A DNA stretch of 64,000 bases from Candidatus Hebobacterum abditum (GCA_029821875.1 JALGXW010000004.1:93766-157765), one strand, 5' to 3'; shown: positions 27,719-37,534, counted from the stretch's first letter. Program-made: numbers and translations. Notes: generated by a model not told the origin, from the letters alone.

Positions 27719-28264
27719 ACTCGCGCTCGCCCCCGTTGTCTGGACATGTGCTTCTCATGGGAGCCACATCTCTCCTGCCTGATCTGGCCGGCGACTCTAG
27801 GCAGCGGCAGGTCTCGACGGCCGTCTGCGTGTCAGTGGCATGAGGACAGGTCCCGCCCTCCGTGCCGGACACGACTGCTATCGATCTGGGCGTGTGCCTC
27901 GAAAGCGATGCCGAGCCGAATGCGAGGCTGGGGTCTCCGCTGAGTTGAGTGAGTGCTCCCACTCCTCCGATGGAAGGCAGGACAGGCCGGAGAGGAGCAG
28001 GCAGATGGAAGTTAGGTCCGAGATAGCTGGTGGTGGGAAGCAGGCGAGCCGGCAAACAGTAAAGCCAAAGCGCGGCGAGAAACGCGACGCCGGCGGCCGT
28101 CCTGCCCTCCGTCTTGTCAGGGCCACCACGAGTGCTGACGACTGGCCCTGCGCTGGTGATGGTTGTGTGGGCCCGTACCCGGAGCGGAGGTCCGGCCCCT
28201 GGATCTGGACCCTCCTCGTTGACAGAACGCCGGTGTGGGAGCTGGTTGCGTGGAGCCGCTTGCC
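27719..28264. other. 546 bp with no gene I can support
   Basis: Open frames exist on both strands, but none has a convincing SD, codon pattern or family match. On the minus strand about 28000-28110 encodes one hydrophobic stretch (AAGVAFLAALWLYCLPA) leading into a non-descript Pro/Ser-rich frame, which could be the remnant of a membrane-protein gene. It also contains the parvulin promoter region. Confidence 0.4.
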
Positions 28265-28795
28265 CTAGTTCGGCTTGCGGGCCCAGATGCGGTGGGTCCA
28301 GCCGCGCCTGGGAGCCTGTCTTGGCTTTGCCTGAGCCTGCTGGAACTCCAGCGCCTTCTCAAGGTCCGCCTCACCGATGAAGCCCATCGCCAGCAGGATC
28401 TCGCCGAGGCGACGGCCCTTCTCGGGCTCCTCACGCTGCTCTTCCAGCGCCTGCTCAAGTTGCCCCTCTGTCAGCACCTGGTACTTGTACACCAGGATCG
28501 CTCCCAGCTTCGGCATAGCGGGCTCGCCCCCCATCTGTGCCGCGCGATTACGCGCCTGGATCGCGCGGACTCCGGAGAGAGTCAGGAGCGCCCCAAGGAG
28601 GGCAGCGCCCGCGCCGATGGTCCACGCGGGGCCGTCTACATGCGTCTGGGCATGCGCATAGAGTGACGCGCCTTCGCCGATCAGTCCCAACCCAAGGAAC
28701 AGCCGGCCCCAAGTGACAACGGCCCAGGCCAGCCCGGCTCGCGACTGACCGGTACCCTTTTTGGTGATCTCCTCTTTCGAGCTAGACTGGCTCAT
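28265..28795 (-). CDS. Two-TM protein with a GspE/MshEN-like C-terminal domain
   Basis: 176 aa. Two TM segments (about 28-45 and 54-75) are followed by two copies of the LGEIL-x-x-G...L..ALE.Q pattern: KLGAILVYKYQVLTEGQLEQ and RRLGEILLAMGFIGEADLEK. This repeat is typical of the GspE N-terminal/MshEN domain, which in some pilus ATPases binds c-di-GMP. ATG 28795 follows GAGAGG. It may connect to the window's pilin-like and GspF-like proteins, but there is no direct link. Confidence 0.68.
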   Translation of the reverse strand: MSQSSSKEEITKKGTGQSRAGLAWAVVTWGRLFLGLGLIGEGASLYAHAQTHVDGPAWTIGAGAALLGALLTLSGVRAIQARNRAAQMGGEPAMPKLGAILVYKYQVLTEGQLEQALEEQREEPEKGRRLGEILLAMGFIGEADLEKALEFQQAQAKPRQAPRRGWTHRIWARKPN

Positions 28796-29117
28796 GCTCG
28801 TCCCTCTCCAGCAAAGGCGCTGCCCAGGTCTGCTGCATAATCGCGCCAGGTCATGCACTTCGGGCAAGACGCGGCTAGAAGCGCGAGACAGAGCGCCCAT
28901 GTCCCGCTTGGTTCTGTTATTCCATGTTCGGGGGGTAAGTGCGGGGCCTGACAGTGTGAGCCGTCAGGGCGGCGGAGCACAGCCCTCCCCTCGGAGCCGG
29001 GCGTCGACATCGGCTGCCGCTCTGACTCTCGGGGAGGTCTCCATCCAGGGCAAGCGGGAAGGGCGCTCCGGGCACCGGTGTGCCCGCATACCCGGACCCG
29101 CCCGGGCCTGTGGTGCC
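28796..29117. other. 322 bp intergenic, nothing recognised
   Basis: Between two minus-strand genes. Frames across it are short and without family resemblance. It must hold the promoter of the MshEN-like gene. A short GC-rich inverted repeat (GGGCACCGGTGTGCCC around 29075-29090) is the only visible structure and could terminate galT transcription. Confidence 0.4.
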
Positions 29118-30128
29118 CTAGCCTGAGACGAACTCACGCAGATAGGAAGCCGCCTGCTCCGGCAGAACGGTGTTGATCCATATCCCTGTCCCAAGCTCGA
29201 AGCCGGCCGCGGTGGCGAGCCGCGGGAGAATCTCGATGTGCCAGTGGTAGTAGTCCTCGCAGCTATCGCGCAAGGGAGCTTCATGCAGCACCAGGTTATA
29301 GGCGGGGTCCCCGAGAGCATCGTGCAGGGCCTTCAAGGTTGCCTGCAGGGCCTGGGCCAGTGGCTGGAGGAAGCCGGCACCCGATACGTCGAGCACCGCG
29401 GTGTGCTTCTTTGGCAGGAGCCATGTCTCGAATGGCCAGCGCGAAGCATATGGCTCAAACGCAAGGAAGTGGTCGGTCTCGAGGATGACTCTCTCGCCGG
29501 CCGCCATCTCCTGTTTGATTGTTTCACAGTAGACACAGCTCATCCGGTCGTCACAGTACCGGCGCGCCTCCTCGATCTCCTGACGGACGTTGGTCGGCGC
29601 GACCGGGGTCGCTATGATCTGGGTATGAGGATGGGTGAGCGAGGAACCTGCGGGACGCCCGTGATTCCGGAAGAAGGCGATGTACCGAAGGCGAGGGTCC
29701 TGCTTCAGAGCGTCAAATCGCTCGACGGCCGCCGCAAGAACCTGAGCCGCGCCTTCCTCGCCGAGCTCAGCAGGGCCCGCATTGTGCAGTGGCGTCTCGA
29801 TGAGGACCTCGTGCGCCCCGACCCCGGTGACGTTTGTGAACCAGTGCGGGTCGCGCACTTCGACCTCCCCTGCCGGACTCAGGGCCGGGAACCGGTTTGG
29901 CACCACGCGCACGCTCCAGCCTGGTGAGTCCGGCGGCCCATCCCCATCGCGGTAGGCGAGCACCTCCGGCGGCGTCATGTGCTCGTTGCCGGGACAGAAT
30001 GGGCAGTCGGGTGCGCGCTCCTGCTGGTCCGCACTCGGCGCCACTGCCATGTCTCTCGGCCGCTTGGCTCGCTCGGTGGCGATGATCACCCATCTCTTCG
30101 TGGCCTCGTCCTGCCTTATCTCGGACAT
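29118..30128 (-). CDS. galT: Galactose-1-phosphate uridylyltransferase
   Basis: A 336-aa HIT-superfamily enzyme of the Leloir pathway, exchanging UMP between UDP-glucose and galactose-1-P. Visible are CPFCPGNEHMTPPEV (zinc Cys pair), FFRNHGRPAGSSLTHPHTQI with the catalytic HPH, the zinc motif CVYC and the second His motif in YYHWHIEILPRL. ATG 30128 follows GGAGGGGAG. No galK or galE is adjacent. Fits use of galactose-containing polysaccharide. Confidence 0.92.
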   Translation of the reverse strand: MSEIRQDEATKRWVIIATERAKRPRDMAVAPSADQQERAPDCPFCPGNEHMTPPEVLAYRDGDGPPDSPGWSVRVVPNRFPALSPAGEVEVRDPHWFTNVTGVGAHEVLIETPLHNAGPAELGEEGAAQVLAAAVERFDALKQDPRLRYIAFFRNHGRPAGSSLTHPHTQIIATPVAPTNVRQEIEEARRYCDDRMSCVYCETIKQEMAAGERVILETDHFLAFEPYASRWPFETWLLPKKHTAVLDVSGAGFLQPLAQALQATLKALHDALGDPAYNLVLHEAPLRDSCEDYYHWHIEILPRLATAAGFELGTGIWINTVLPEQAASYLREFVSG

Positions 30129-30387
30129 GCTTCTCCCCTCCCGTTCCCCGGTGGGCGCACATCGCCAACTCGGAGATCCCGCCTCGGTCTTCGGCTCCCG
30201 TGAGTCCTCTCCCCCCTGGCCCTGTCGCGAAGCACGCCATTCGACGGACTCGCCTGTGACAGTCTCTTTCCGCCACTTCGCACGGAAGTCATCGAGTGCA
30301 CTCGGGCCCGCCGCAGGACGCTCGGACAAGCGCGTTGAGGGGCACTGCCAAGGGCAATATCATCTGGCACCACATTCGACAGCTGCC

Positions 30388-30891
30388 TCAGCAATCGCCT
30401 TCTCCAACGGCATTCGAAGGCGCCAGTCTGCGCGGAAGGAGCACCACCAGCGAGAGAACGACGATGGCTGCTTGGGTGCCGACCCCGAGAGGCCACTGGG
30501 AGGGACTCAGGTTATGCTGGAAGGCATGGTGGAACTCGCTGAGCCACGCTGTCCCCGGCCAGGTCAGGAACCAGGGACCGAGGAACGGCACCCACTCGAC
30601 CACGTCTATGAGTATGCCGAAGATGCCGCCGCCAATCACTACGCGCCGATCTGGCTGCCCCCGGGCAAGCCAGCCGACCAACACGCAGCCAAGGACGAGG
30701 TTCAGGATCCCCGCCGCCGCCTCGGCAGCGGTCGGACCTCGGCTCGCCGCTCCGAGCAAGGCGTGCTCGTCGAGGTGTGGTGTGAGGTCCAGCAGGAAGT
30801 GAGCGCCAAAGGCCGCCGGCCAGGCCAGCCACGGCCAGCGCAGACGCCTGCCGATAGCCGCTCCGGCCAGCATGTGAGGTGTTGCCATCAT
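30388..30891 (-). CDS. Small integral membrane protein (YdjM-like), function uncertain
   Basis: 167 aa with four hydrophobic segments. The opening MMATPHMLAGAAIGRRLRW and the HFLLDLTPHLDEHALLG stretch (His and Asp residues) resemble the YdjM/DUF457 group of predicted membrane-bound metal-dependent hydrolases, which is only loosely characterised. The last ~20 residues are polar. The SD is weak. It lies between galT and the quinate-dehydrogenase-like gene in the same orientation. Confidence 0.6.
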   Translation of the reverse strand: MMATPHMLAGAAIGRRLRWPWLAWPAAFGAHFLLDLTPHLDEHALLGAASRGPTAAEAAAGILNLVLGCVLVGWLARGQPDRRVVIGGGIFGILIDVVEWVPFLGPWFLTWPGTAWLSEFHHAFQHNLSPSQWPLGVGTQAAIVVLSLVVLLPRRLAPSNAVGEGDC

Positions 30892-30925
30892 GTTCGTGTC
30901 TCTGTATGCATTACGATGACCAGCG

Positions 30926-31897
30926 CTATCCCCCGGCGGTCGACGTCCCGTCGCGTCCTTCCTCCGTCAGGCGAAGGACTCGCGGCCGCCATCCCAGCCG
31001 GCCGAGCAGCGCCAGGTAATCCTCAGGCTGCATCTCCTCGGGCGGTCTGCCGGCGAGCGCGATGAGCGCCGCCTCCATGACGTTGGTCCCGAAGGAACGT
31101 CCTTCGAGTTCTGGAGTCGTCGTAACCAGAGTCGCGGCGCCCCGTTCCCGCAGCAGCGCGACGTCGTCCGCCGTGGTCGTGTTCGTTATGATGACCTTTC
31201 CCGCCATGCTCTCCGGCAGGTTCCGACGTATGTAATGGAAGTCACCGGCAACCACGTCTGACCATCGGAGCCATCGAGCGTGCCGAGGGCGTTCGCTCTC
31301 CTGCGACTTCCCGGTTGGGTAGAGGACGCTGATGGGAAGGCGCCGGACCACTGGCAGCAGCACTCTCGCAACTATGGTCATGGTGCGGAGGGATCGCACC
31401 GGCGCCGGCACTCCGAGGCCGAATATCAGGTCGCCGAAGATCGTGTCACAGCCGGCCTCTGAGAAGGCCTCCGCCATGCCGAAGCGGTCGACCGCGCTAA
31501 CCAGGAGGACTCTCTTCCCGGCGAGCGTCAACTCGCCGTTGTCGACCAGCCAGCGGATCGTCTCCCGCTCGAGGGTATTCTTCAACCCGCTGCCGTCCAC
31601 TACTGGTGTCACCCTGGCCGATTCGGCAAGGCGCCGCGACTGCTCGATGACGTACCTCCTCCCGCCGGCCACGAGAAACAGGTCGGTGCCCCCCAAGCCT
31701 ATCGCCGCCACCTCGCCGTCCAGCTGTGCAATCAGATGGCACGCCTTGCTGTAATCCCCGTCGACCCCAGTACGCTCGATGGTGAGCCGCTTCCCCAGCA
31801 TCGTCACGTCGACGGAGTGGTCGCGCTTTGATGACCCGAGACTGACGCTGACGATACGGAGGTGCTCTTCATCGGCCTGGCAAGCTGTGTTGCTCAT
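30926..31897 (-). CDS. Quinate 5-dehydrogenase-like protein
   Basis: 323 aa. Signature stretches IVSVSLGSSKRDHSVDV, AAIGLGGTDLFLVA, VVDGSGLKNTLERE, VLLVSAVDRFGMAEA, VIITNTTTADDV and TTPELEGRSFGTNVMEAAL match a well-conserved group named quinate 5-dehydrogenase in databases. No shikimate-pathway gene is nearby, and I do not know of direct biochemical evidence for the name. ATG 31897 follows AGGGGTGAG. Divergent from the histidine kinase. Confidence 0.75.
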   Translation of the reverse strand: MSNTACQADEEHLRIVSVSLGSSKRDHSVDVTMLGKRLTIERTGVDGDYSKACHLIAQLDGEVAAIGLGGTDLFLVAGGRRYVIEQSRRLAESARVTPVVDGSGLKNTLERETIRWLVDNGELTLAGKRVLLVSAVDRFGMAEAFSEAGCDTIFGDLIFGLGVPAPVRSLRTMTIVARVLLPVVRRLPISVLYPTGKSQESERPRHARWLRWSDVVAGDFHYIRRNLPESMAGKVIITNTTTADDVALLRERGAATLVTTTPELEGRSFGTNVMEAALIALAGRPPEEMQPEDYLALLGRLGWRPRVLRLTEEGRDGTSTAGG

Positions 31898-32132
31898 GTC
31901 TCTCACCCCTGGGCGCGTCCGAGCATGAACGATCGCCACCAAGTTGCTCTGCTGCCGAACCACACCAATCATACCAGGTGTACGGCCGCCGGGAATGAGG
32001 CAGAAGTCCTAGTTTCTGGCGAGAGCGCGTCCTACAGCCCTGGGATGTTTACCTGTGTGAGGCGGGAGGAATGGGGCTCGGCGGCGAATCCAGGCGGGGA
32101 AGGCTCCACGGCAGGGCCAAGGACGGGGGGAG

Positions 32133-33356
32133 ATGGGCACATTGAGAGCCCGGTCTGTCACCTTCTTCGTTCAGTATCTCGTCTTGCTGCTGGCGGCTCT
32201 GGTCTGGGTGCAGATCGGGCCCGTACGCGAACGAACAGGGCCGAATCTGGGGCTGTTCTATGCCCTGATCGGAGCGGCCGTCGTCTACGTTGCGCTGCGA
32301 TGGTACCTCGTGGTCGGCCGGGGGGCCGGGAGGCAATGGAGCTACCTGTGGCTGGCCGTTGACCTGCTGCTCATCACCGCCACAGTTCGCTTGACCGGCG
32401 GCCTCGACAGCGAGGCCGCTCTGCTCTATGTGTGGCCTCTCGCGACCTCGTCAATACAGCGTCTCCCGCGCAGGACGCTCGTGGCCGGCCTCAGCAGCGC
32501 CGTGCTATACATGGCGGCAACCTGGGTCGACCGCGCTGACCCCAACTACGTAAGTGCGATGGCCGCGCGCCTCCTGATCCTGCTGCTCGCCACTTCGCAG
32601 GCGGTGGTCTACGCACGTGCCGAGAGTGCTAGTATTGAGGAGAGTGCAAGACTCAGAGAGAGGCTTGCCCTCGCCGACTACCGGGACCGGCTGGCCGGGG
32701 AGATGCATGACGGCCTTCAGCATTACCTCGCCGACATCAGCATGCACCTCGAGCTGGCGCGGAGACTGATGCCGGATGATCCCGCGGAGGCCGCAAGCCT
32801 GGCAGTTGACCAGCGATATGCTGTCCGCCGGGCCGCGGACGAGCTGCGGTACCTCATACGCCTGCTCCGGTCGCCTGCCGTGGACAGAGAGGGCTTCCTC
32901 GCCGCGCTGCGAAACCATGTGAACACCTTTGGCGAGCGGGCCTCGCTCTCCACGCCGTTGGAAATCGAGGGCCCTGCGCTGGCCCTGCCGCCCGAAGTGG
33001 CCCATGCCGCCTTCCGCATCGTCCAGGAGGCACTGACGAACGTCGAGAAGCACGCCCAGGCGGGCCAGGCCAAGGTGACCCTGAGGTTCGCGCGCCGCTC
33101 CTTCGAGTGCCTTGTCACAGACGATGGCGTGGGCTTCTGCCCCGCAAGCGTGGGCGAGCCGGCGAACGTCAGCACAGGCGTTGGGCTGTCCAGCATGAGA
33201 CAACGCGCGATGGCTGTTGGGGGCGAACTTGAGATCAGCAGCACGCCGGGCGGCGGTGCCGAGATCAAGTTCTCAGCCCCACTGAAGGCGGGACAGGTCG
33301 CGCCCGCGGAGGGAATCAGAAATGGCAACGATCAGGCTGCTGATCGCAGAGGATGA
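32133..33356 (+). CDS. NarL-type sensor histidine kinase
   Basis: A 407-aa membrane kinase. Six predicted TM helices (about 8-160) are followed by a short linker. A HisKA_3 domain has the phospho-acceptor His192 in [14 protein letters not shown], and an HATPase_c domain has [12 protein letters not shown] (N box), DDGVGF (G1) and [11 protein letters not shown] (G2). There is no large extracellular sensor, so signals may be sensed in the membrane. Its 3' end overlaps the response-regulator gene by 35 bp. Confidence 0.9.
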   Translation: MGTLRARSVTFFVQYLVLLLAALVWVQIGPVRERTGPNLGLFYALIGAAVVYVALRWYLVVGRGAGRQWSYLWLAVDLLLITATVRLTGGLDSEAALLYVWPLATSSIQRLPRRTLVAGLSSAVLYMAATWVDRADPNYVSAMAARLLILLLATSQAVVYARAESASIEESARLRERLALADYRDRLAGEMHDGLQHYLADISMHLELARRLMPDDPAEAASLAVDQRYAVRRAADELRYLIRLLRSPAVDREGFLAALRNHVNTFGERASLSTPLEIEGPALALPPEVAHAAFRIVQEALTNVEKHAQAGQAKVTLRFARRSFECLVTDDGVGFCPASVGEPANVSTGVGLSSMRQRAMAVGGELEISSTPGGGAEIKFSAPLKAGQVAPAEGIRNGNDQAADRRG

Positions 33357-33981
33357 GACTCTCGTCCGGCATGCGCTGGCAAGACTGTTGGCGACAGAGG
33401 ACGACATAGAGGTAGTCGAGCAGGCCGCCAACGGAGAGGCGGCCCTGCGCCTCGCGCGCGAACACAAACCTGATGTTGTCCTGATGGACATCAAGATGCC
33501 CAAGATGGATGGTATCGAGGCCACCCGGCAGATCAAGGACGAGATGTCCGATTGCGCCGTAGTGATCCTCACCGTCCACCAGGACAACGAGAACGTGTTC
33601 AGGGCTATCAAGGCCGGCGCCACGGGATATGTCCTGAAGGACGCGCCGCCCGAGCAGACCGTGGAGGCCGTCAGGGCCGCCGCGCGAGGAGAGGGCTACC
33701 TGCACGCGTCTCTCGTGAGCCGAGTGTTGGCCGAGTTCTCCCGCGTCAGCCAACTTCGCGCGGCCGCCAAGGACGTATTCGCTGACCTGACTCGCCGAGA
33801 GATGGAGGTCCTCGAACTCCTCGGCAACGGCCTCAGGAACAGAGAGATCGCTGAGCGGCTCTACATCAGTGAGAAGACCGTCAAGAACCACATCTCGAGC
33901 ATCCTGTCGAAGCTGCAGGTCAACGATCGCACGGAGGCGGCTCTCCTGGCCGCCCGACACGGCCTGACCGACCCGCAGTAG
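33322..33981 (+). CDS. NarL/FixJ-type response regulator
   Basis: A 219-aa regulator. The receiver domain (1-120) has acidic residues E10-D11, the phospho-acceptor Asp56 in VVLMDIKMP and the conserved Lys in VLKDAPPE. The LuxR-type HTH (about 150-215) has [20 protein letters not shown] and [17 protein letters not shown]. It overlaps its partner kinase. Target promoters are unknown. Confidence 0.92.
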   Translation: MATIRLLIAEDETLVRHALARLLATEDDIEVVEQAANGEAALRLAREHKPDVVLMDIKMPKMDGIEATRQIKDEMSDCAVVILTVHQDNENVFRAIKAGATGYVLKDAPPEQTVEAVRAAARGEGYLHASLVSRVLAEFSRVSQLRAAAKDVFADLTRREMEVLELLGNGLRNREIAERLYISEKTVKNHISSILSKLQVNDRTEAALLAARHGLTDPQ

Positions 33982-34022
33982 CGAGGCCGATGCGCGCCCC
34001 GGTGGCCTTACCCTCTGCTGTG

Positions 34023-34048
34023 GGCGGTCCCAGGAAAACGGGACTGCC
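34023..34048 (+). terminator. Candidate terminator after the two-component operon
   Basis: GGCGGTCCC (34023-34031), an 8-nt A-rich loop and GGGACTGCC (34040-34048) form a 9 bp stem with one G-T pair, 42 bp after the response-regulator stop. There is no T tract. Confidence 0.4.
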
Positions 34049-34153
34049 GACGGCGTCGTCTTAGGCCCCCCGGCTCTTTTGCCGAAGCGCATGTGAATGG
34101 CATGCTATCTGCAGAGCTTGGAGTGACGTGTCAGAGCCCTTGGAGAAGGCACG

Positions 34154-35419
34154 ATGACCGGACAGGTGACGCCAGCACCGCCTCGGGATGCTCGTCCCAC
34201 AGAGGAGACCTCGCAGGGCCGCAGCATCGTCATCGCTCACCTGTCCGTCGGCTCCGGCCACAGGATGGCAGCAGAGGCGATGGCAGCAGCGTTCGAGCGT
34301 CTGTCCGGTTCAACTGCAGTGCGCGTTGTCGACCTCGTCGATGCCATCGGCTCCTGGCGACTGCGGCAGTTGCCCGAGGCCTACGGCGCGGCTCTCCGCT
34401 TCGCGCCCTGGGCGTACGATTGGTGGTGGCGCCGCGGCAGGCCGGGCATACTGAATGACCCCAGCAACAGCAAACGACTACTGGGCCGCTTCCGCCGACT
34501 TCTGGAAGATGCCAACGCCGACGCCGTCGTGTGCACCCACGCAGTGGCTGCACGCCTCTCGGCCAGGCTGCGACAGGCCGGGATGGAGTACGTCAATGCG
34601 TTCGTCCTCACGGACTTCGGATGCCACCGGTTCTGGCCTTGCGACGGGGCAGACCTGGCGCTCGCGCCAAGCCCGGAGGTCGCCGCTCGACTGATCTCTC
34701 GCGGATTGCCTGCCCCTCGCGTCCACGCCTGTGGCATCCCCCTGCGGGCCGCCTTCTGGTCATGTGCCGACCGTTCCGAGGTCTTGGGTCGCGCCTCGGG
34801 CCTCCGACGGCCGGCGGTGGCCGTGATCGCCGGTAGCACACAGAGGAGCCTCTACCGGGCGGCGGCGGAGGCTGCGCGCGGGCTCGTGCGGGCCCATGCG
34901 CGGGCCCCGTCGGCGTTCGACCTGACGGTGGTGACCGGCAGTGACGAGTCGCTTCGCCGGGAGCTACTGAGCGTAGCGGTTCATCGCAACTGCCTTGTCT
35001 TGGGCTATGTGGACGACATGCCACGGCTGCTGCAGAGGGCAGACCTCCTGGCGGCGAAGCCAGGGGGCCTGGCCACAGCCGAGGCCCTGGCCGCCGGTGT
35101 ACCTCTGCTATACGTGGGCCCCTGCGCGGGTCAGGAGCGCTCCAACGTGGAGTTCGCCGTCAGGAACGGTGCGGCAGTCCACGCACGGGACCCCGCTGGA
35201 GTCCCGGCGGCGCTCGACGAACTTCTGCTGCTCCCGGATGAGCTCTGCCGCATGGCCGAACGAGCGCGCTCCCTGGGACGACCTCGGGCCGCGCTCGACG
35301 CGGCCGGTCTGATTCTGGCGGCCGTAGATGACCGACGTCGCCAGCTCCGCGGCGACGAAGAAGGCGTTCGCCCGTCTCCCGCTGGGCCCGCATGCGAGAT
35401 CGGAGCGGCACCGCCGTGA
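34154..35419 (+). CDS. MGDG synthase/UgtP-like glycosyltransferase
   Basis: A 421-aa GT28-family glycosyltransferase. The N-terminal domain has IAHLSVGSGHRMAAEAMAAA (acceptor-side motif of galactosyldiacylglycerol synthases) and ADAVVCTHAVAA. The C-terminal donor site has LGYVDDMPRLL, KPGGLATAEALAAGVPLLYV and PCAGQERSNVEF. Such enzymes glycosylate diacylglycerol. ATG 34154 follows GGAGAAGG. The 3' end overlaps rpiB by 28 bp, and downstream genes are lipid genes, supporting a glycolipid role. Confidence 0.85.
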   Translation: MTGQVTPAPPRDARPTEETSQGRSIVIAHLSVGSGHRMAAEAMAAAFERLSGSTAVRVVDLVDAIGSWRLRQLPEAYGAALRFAPWAYDWWWRRGRPGILNDPSNSKRLLGRFRRLLEDANADAVVCTHAVAARLSARLRQAGMEYVNAFVLTDFGCHRFWPCDGADLALAPSPEVAARLISRGLPAPRVHACGIPLRAAFWSCADRSEVLGRASGLRRPAVAVIAGSTQRSLYRAAAEAARGLVRAHARAPSAFDLTVVTGSDESLRRELLSVAVHRNCLVLGYVDDMPRLLQRADLLAAKPGGLATAEALAAGVPLLYVGPCAGQERSNVEFAVRNGAAVHARDPAGVPAALDELLLLPDELCRMAERARSLGRPRAALDAAGLILAAVDDRRRQLRGDEEGVRPSPAGPACEIGAAPP

Positions 35420-35901
35420 TAGGCCTTGGGAGCGATCACAACGGCCTCCAGCTCAAGCAGAAGCTGCTCTCTTTCCTGGAGCAGCGCGGGGAAGAGGTGC
35501 GCGACTTCGGCACCCCATCAGATGCACCGATTGACTATCCCGACATCGCGGCCCCACTCGCCGAGGCAATACGAGACGGCCTCATCGAACGCGGCATTCT
35601 CGTGTGTGGGACGGGCCTCGGCATGGCGATCGCCGCCAACAAGATACCAGGCGTCTACGCAGCGCCCGTCACAGACGTCTACGCTGCCCGGAAGGCGCGG
35701 GAGAGCAACAACGCTCAGATCATCACTCTGGGTGCACATCTCGTCGATATCCCGCTCGCGTTCGCCATCGTAGAAGCGTGGCTGCAGGCCGAGTTCCATG
35801 GCGGCCGGTCCTCTCGCAAGATAGCGAAGATACGATGTCTGGAGGAGCGCTACTCAGGTCGCGCCGCTGCTGTGCAAGCCGTGGGAGGACGGCCATGTTG
35901 A
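35392..35901 (+). CDS. rpiB: RpiB/LacAB-family sugar-phosphate isomerase
   Basis: 169 aa. The opening GLGSDHNGLQLKQKL (Asp-His substrate site), GILVCGTGLGMAIAANKIPG with the catalytic Cys, and ESNNAQIITLGAHLVD identify the ribose-5-phosphate isomerase B family. The product could also use allose or galactose 6-phosphates. Overlaps the glycosyltransferase upstream and PlsY downstream (7 bp), so it is translated within the envelope-lipid operon. Confidence 0.88.
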   Translation: MRDRSGTAVIGLGSDHNGLQLKQKLLSFLEQRGEEVRDFGTPSDAPIDYPDIAAPLAEAIRDGLIERGILVCGTGLGMAIAANKIPGVYAAPVTDVYAARKARESNNAQIITLGAHLVDIPLAFAIVEAWLQAEFHGGRSSRKIAKIRCLEERYSGRAAAVQAVGGRPC

Positions 35902-36710
35902 CACCTGCTCTTTTCTGCCTTCTGGCCTATCTCGTCGGGTCGATTCCCTCCGGCTACCTGCTCGTGCGCTCGCTCCGGAAGGTCGACGTCCGCCGCTATG
36001 GCTCGCGCAGTATCGGAGCCATCAACGTCTGTCGCGTCGGCGGCATCTGGCTCGGCGCGACGACGCTGCTTGCCGACGCCGGCAAGGCGCTCGGCATCGT
36101 ACTGCTGGCAGGGCTCGTAGAGTCATCGCCTTGGGTGATCGCCGCAGCCGGCCTCCTAGTGATGATCGGCCACGCGTACTCGCTGTGGCTCTTCGTCGCC
36201 GAGGGCCGGTTCTCAGAGGGGAAAAGTGTCGCCTGCGCGCTGGGAGTCCTAGTCGGGCTGTCCCTCCTGGGCGCGATTCCCTGGTACGTGGCTGTGGCAC
36301 CAATCGGCGTGTGGCTCTTCGGCCTGATGGGGCCCCGGGTGTTGACGGGACGCTGGTCCTACATATCGCCGGCCACCATGGCCGCCACCATCTCGCTTCC
36401 TCTCGCGGCCCTCCTGGCGCAGGCCGGGGCGGCCTACCTGGGCCTCTCGGCCGCGATGACCGTGCTCATCCTGATTCGCCACAAGGGCAACATCAGGCGA
36501 CTCCTTGCCGGAACCGAGCCGCGCCTCGGCGACCGTCTTCCCGACAGGACCCCGTTGACCGCCGCTGACGATCAAGCTCCTCCGGACGGATCCGAGGCAA
36601 AACGCGCATCTCTACACATAGATGAAGACATAGCTAGGAGGTGGATTCACCATGATAGTAGACGCAATACTCCCCGCCGGCGGGCGCATCTCGGGACCGT
36701 TCGCCCATGA
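35895..36710 (+). CDS. Divergent PlsY-like glycerol-3-phosphate acyltransferase
   Basis: A 271-aa polytopic membrane protein. It opens like PlsY (LLAYLVGSIPSGYLLVR), but the family's three catalytic motifs are altered. The usual GSGNxGATN reads GSRSIGAINV, the acidic DxxKG region reads ADAGKA, and the usual FKGGKGVAT loop reads GRFSEGKSVACALGV. The final ~60 residues are polar and run 59 bp into the next gene. ATG 35895 follows GGAGGA. It is either an acyltransferase with a changed acceptor or a low-activity paralogue. Confidence 0.75.
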   Translation: MLTPALFCLLAYLVGSIPSGYLLVRSLRKVDVRRYGSRSIGAINVCRVGGIWLGATTLLADAGKALGIVLLAGLVESSPWVIAAAGLLVMIGHAYSLWLFVAEGRFSEGKSVACALGVLVGLSLLGAIPWYVAVAPIGVWLFGLMGPRVLTGRWSYISPATMAATISLPLAALLAQAGAAYLGLSAAMTVLILIRHKGNIRRLLAGTEPRLGDRLPDRTPLTAADDQAPPDGSEAKRASLHIDEDIARRWIHHDSRRNTPRRRAHLGTVRP

Positions 36711-37419
36711 GGCCAACGCCGAGATCAAGGCGTTGATCCAGCTGGGGGGCTGGACAGTGCTCGAGCGCGCCCTTGCCTCGCTTGGGGCAACGGGGCGCGT
36801 ACGGCGGACCGTCGTGATAGGTCCTGAAGAGGTCCTCTCACACCCGGCGGCGCGCTCGGCTGATGTCGCGCTTGCCGAGGGCAACTCCGGGCCGGCCAAT
36901 ATCTTCCGGGGCCTGGAGTGGCTGTATGTTGCCAATGAGAGGCGATATCCTGAGCGGGTGCTGATTCTCACCACGGACCTCCCTTTCCTCACCCCTGATG
37001 CAATCAATGGATTCCTCGATGCTTGTCCGGCGGGCGTGAATCTCTGTATCCCCATACTGAATAGAGAGGAATTCGAGGCTCGCTTCTCGTATCGATCTGC
37101 ACGTTACGTACCATTGCGGGACGGCGAGTGGATGATCGGCTGCGCCTTTCTCGTGGATCCGGCGGCCCTTGTTCGCAATCGCTCTGCTGTCGAGCGTGTC
37201 TTCGCCGCGCGCAGGAGCCGCGTGGGCATGGCACGCATTCTCGGTCCGGCATTCGTCTTGCGGTTCCTTGCGCGTCGCCTCACCGTGGGCCACATCGAAC
37301 AACGCTGCCAGGAGATGCTTGGCTGCACAGGACAAGGCATCCGGGGCTGCGCGCCCGAACTCGCTCTCGACATCGACTATCCAGAGGACTATCGCTATGC
37401 CGTGCGCTGTAGCGCCTGA
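36652..37419 (+). CDS. MobA-like nucleotidyltransferase
   Basis: 255 aa. The N-terminal VDAILPAGGRISGPF resembles a shortened NTP-binding loop of GT-A nucleotidyltransferases. It lacks the usual GxGTRM but keeps a Lys (EIKALI), the metal Asp in VLILTTDLPFLTPDAI and a GPANIFRGLEW segment. Such proteins make NDP-sugars or NDP-polyols. Strong SD AGGAGGTG. It overlaps the plsY-like gene by 59 bp. Next to a CDP-alcohol transferase it could supply an activated head group; this is an inference. Confidence 0.72.
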   Translation: MIVDAILPAGGRISGPFAHEANAEIKALIQLGGWTVLERALASLGATGRVRRTVVIGPEEVLSHPAARSADVALAEGNSGPANIFRGLEWLYVANERRYPERVLILTTDLPFLTPDAINGFLDACPAGVNLCIPILNREEFEARFSYRSARYVPLRDGEWMIGCAFLVDPAALVRNRSAVERVFAARRSRVGMARILGPAFVLRFLARRLTVGHIEQRCQEMLGCTGQGIRGCAPELALDIDYPEDYRYAVRCSA

Positions 37420-37534
37420 CATGAATGCCGCCAGCACCGGCCGTCCCACTCGCCGTGGCCGGCGCTGTGGACTTCCGGCGAACAGCCAGCAGTGGGCCGG
37501 ATCGACCCAGCGACGAAGCTGGCAGAGGTAAAGC

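Noticed and set aside
27840..28268. 142-codon plus-strand frame in the large gap
   Set aside because: Arg/Ser-rich composition, no SD and no homology-like blocks; it overlaps the end of a real minus-strand gene.
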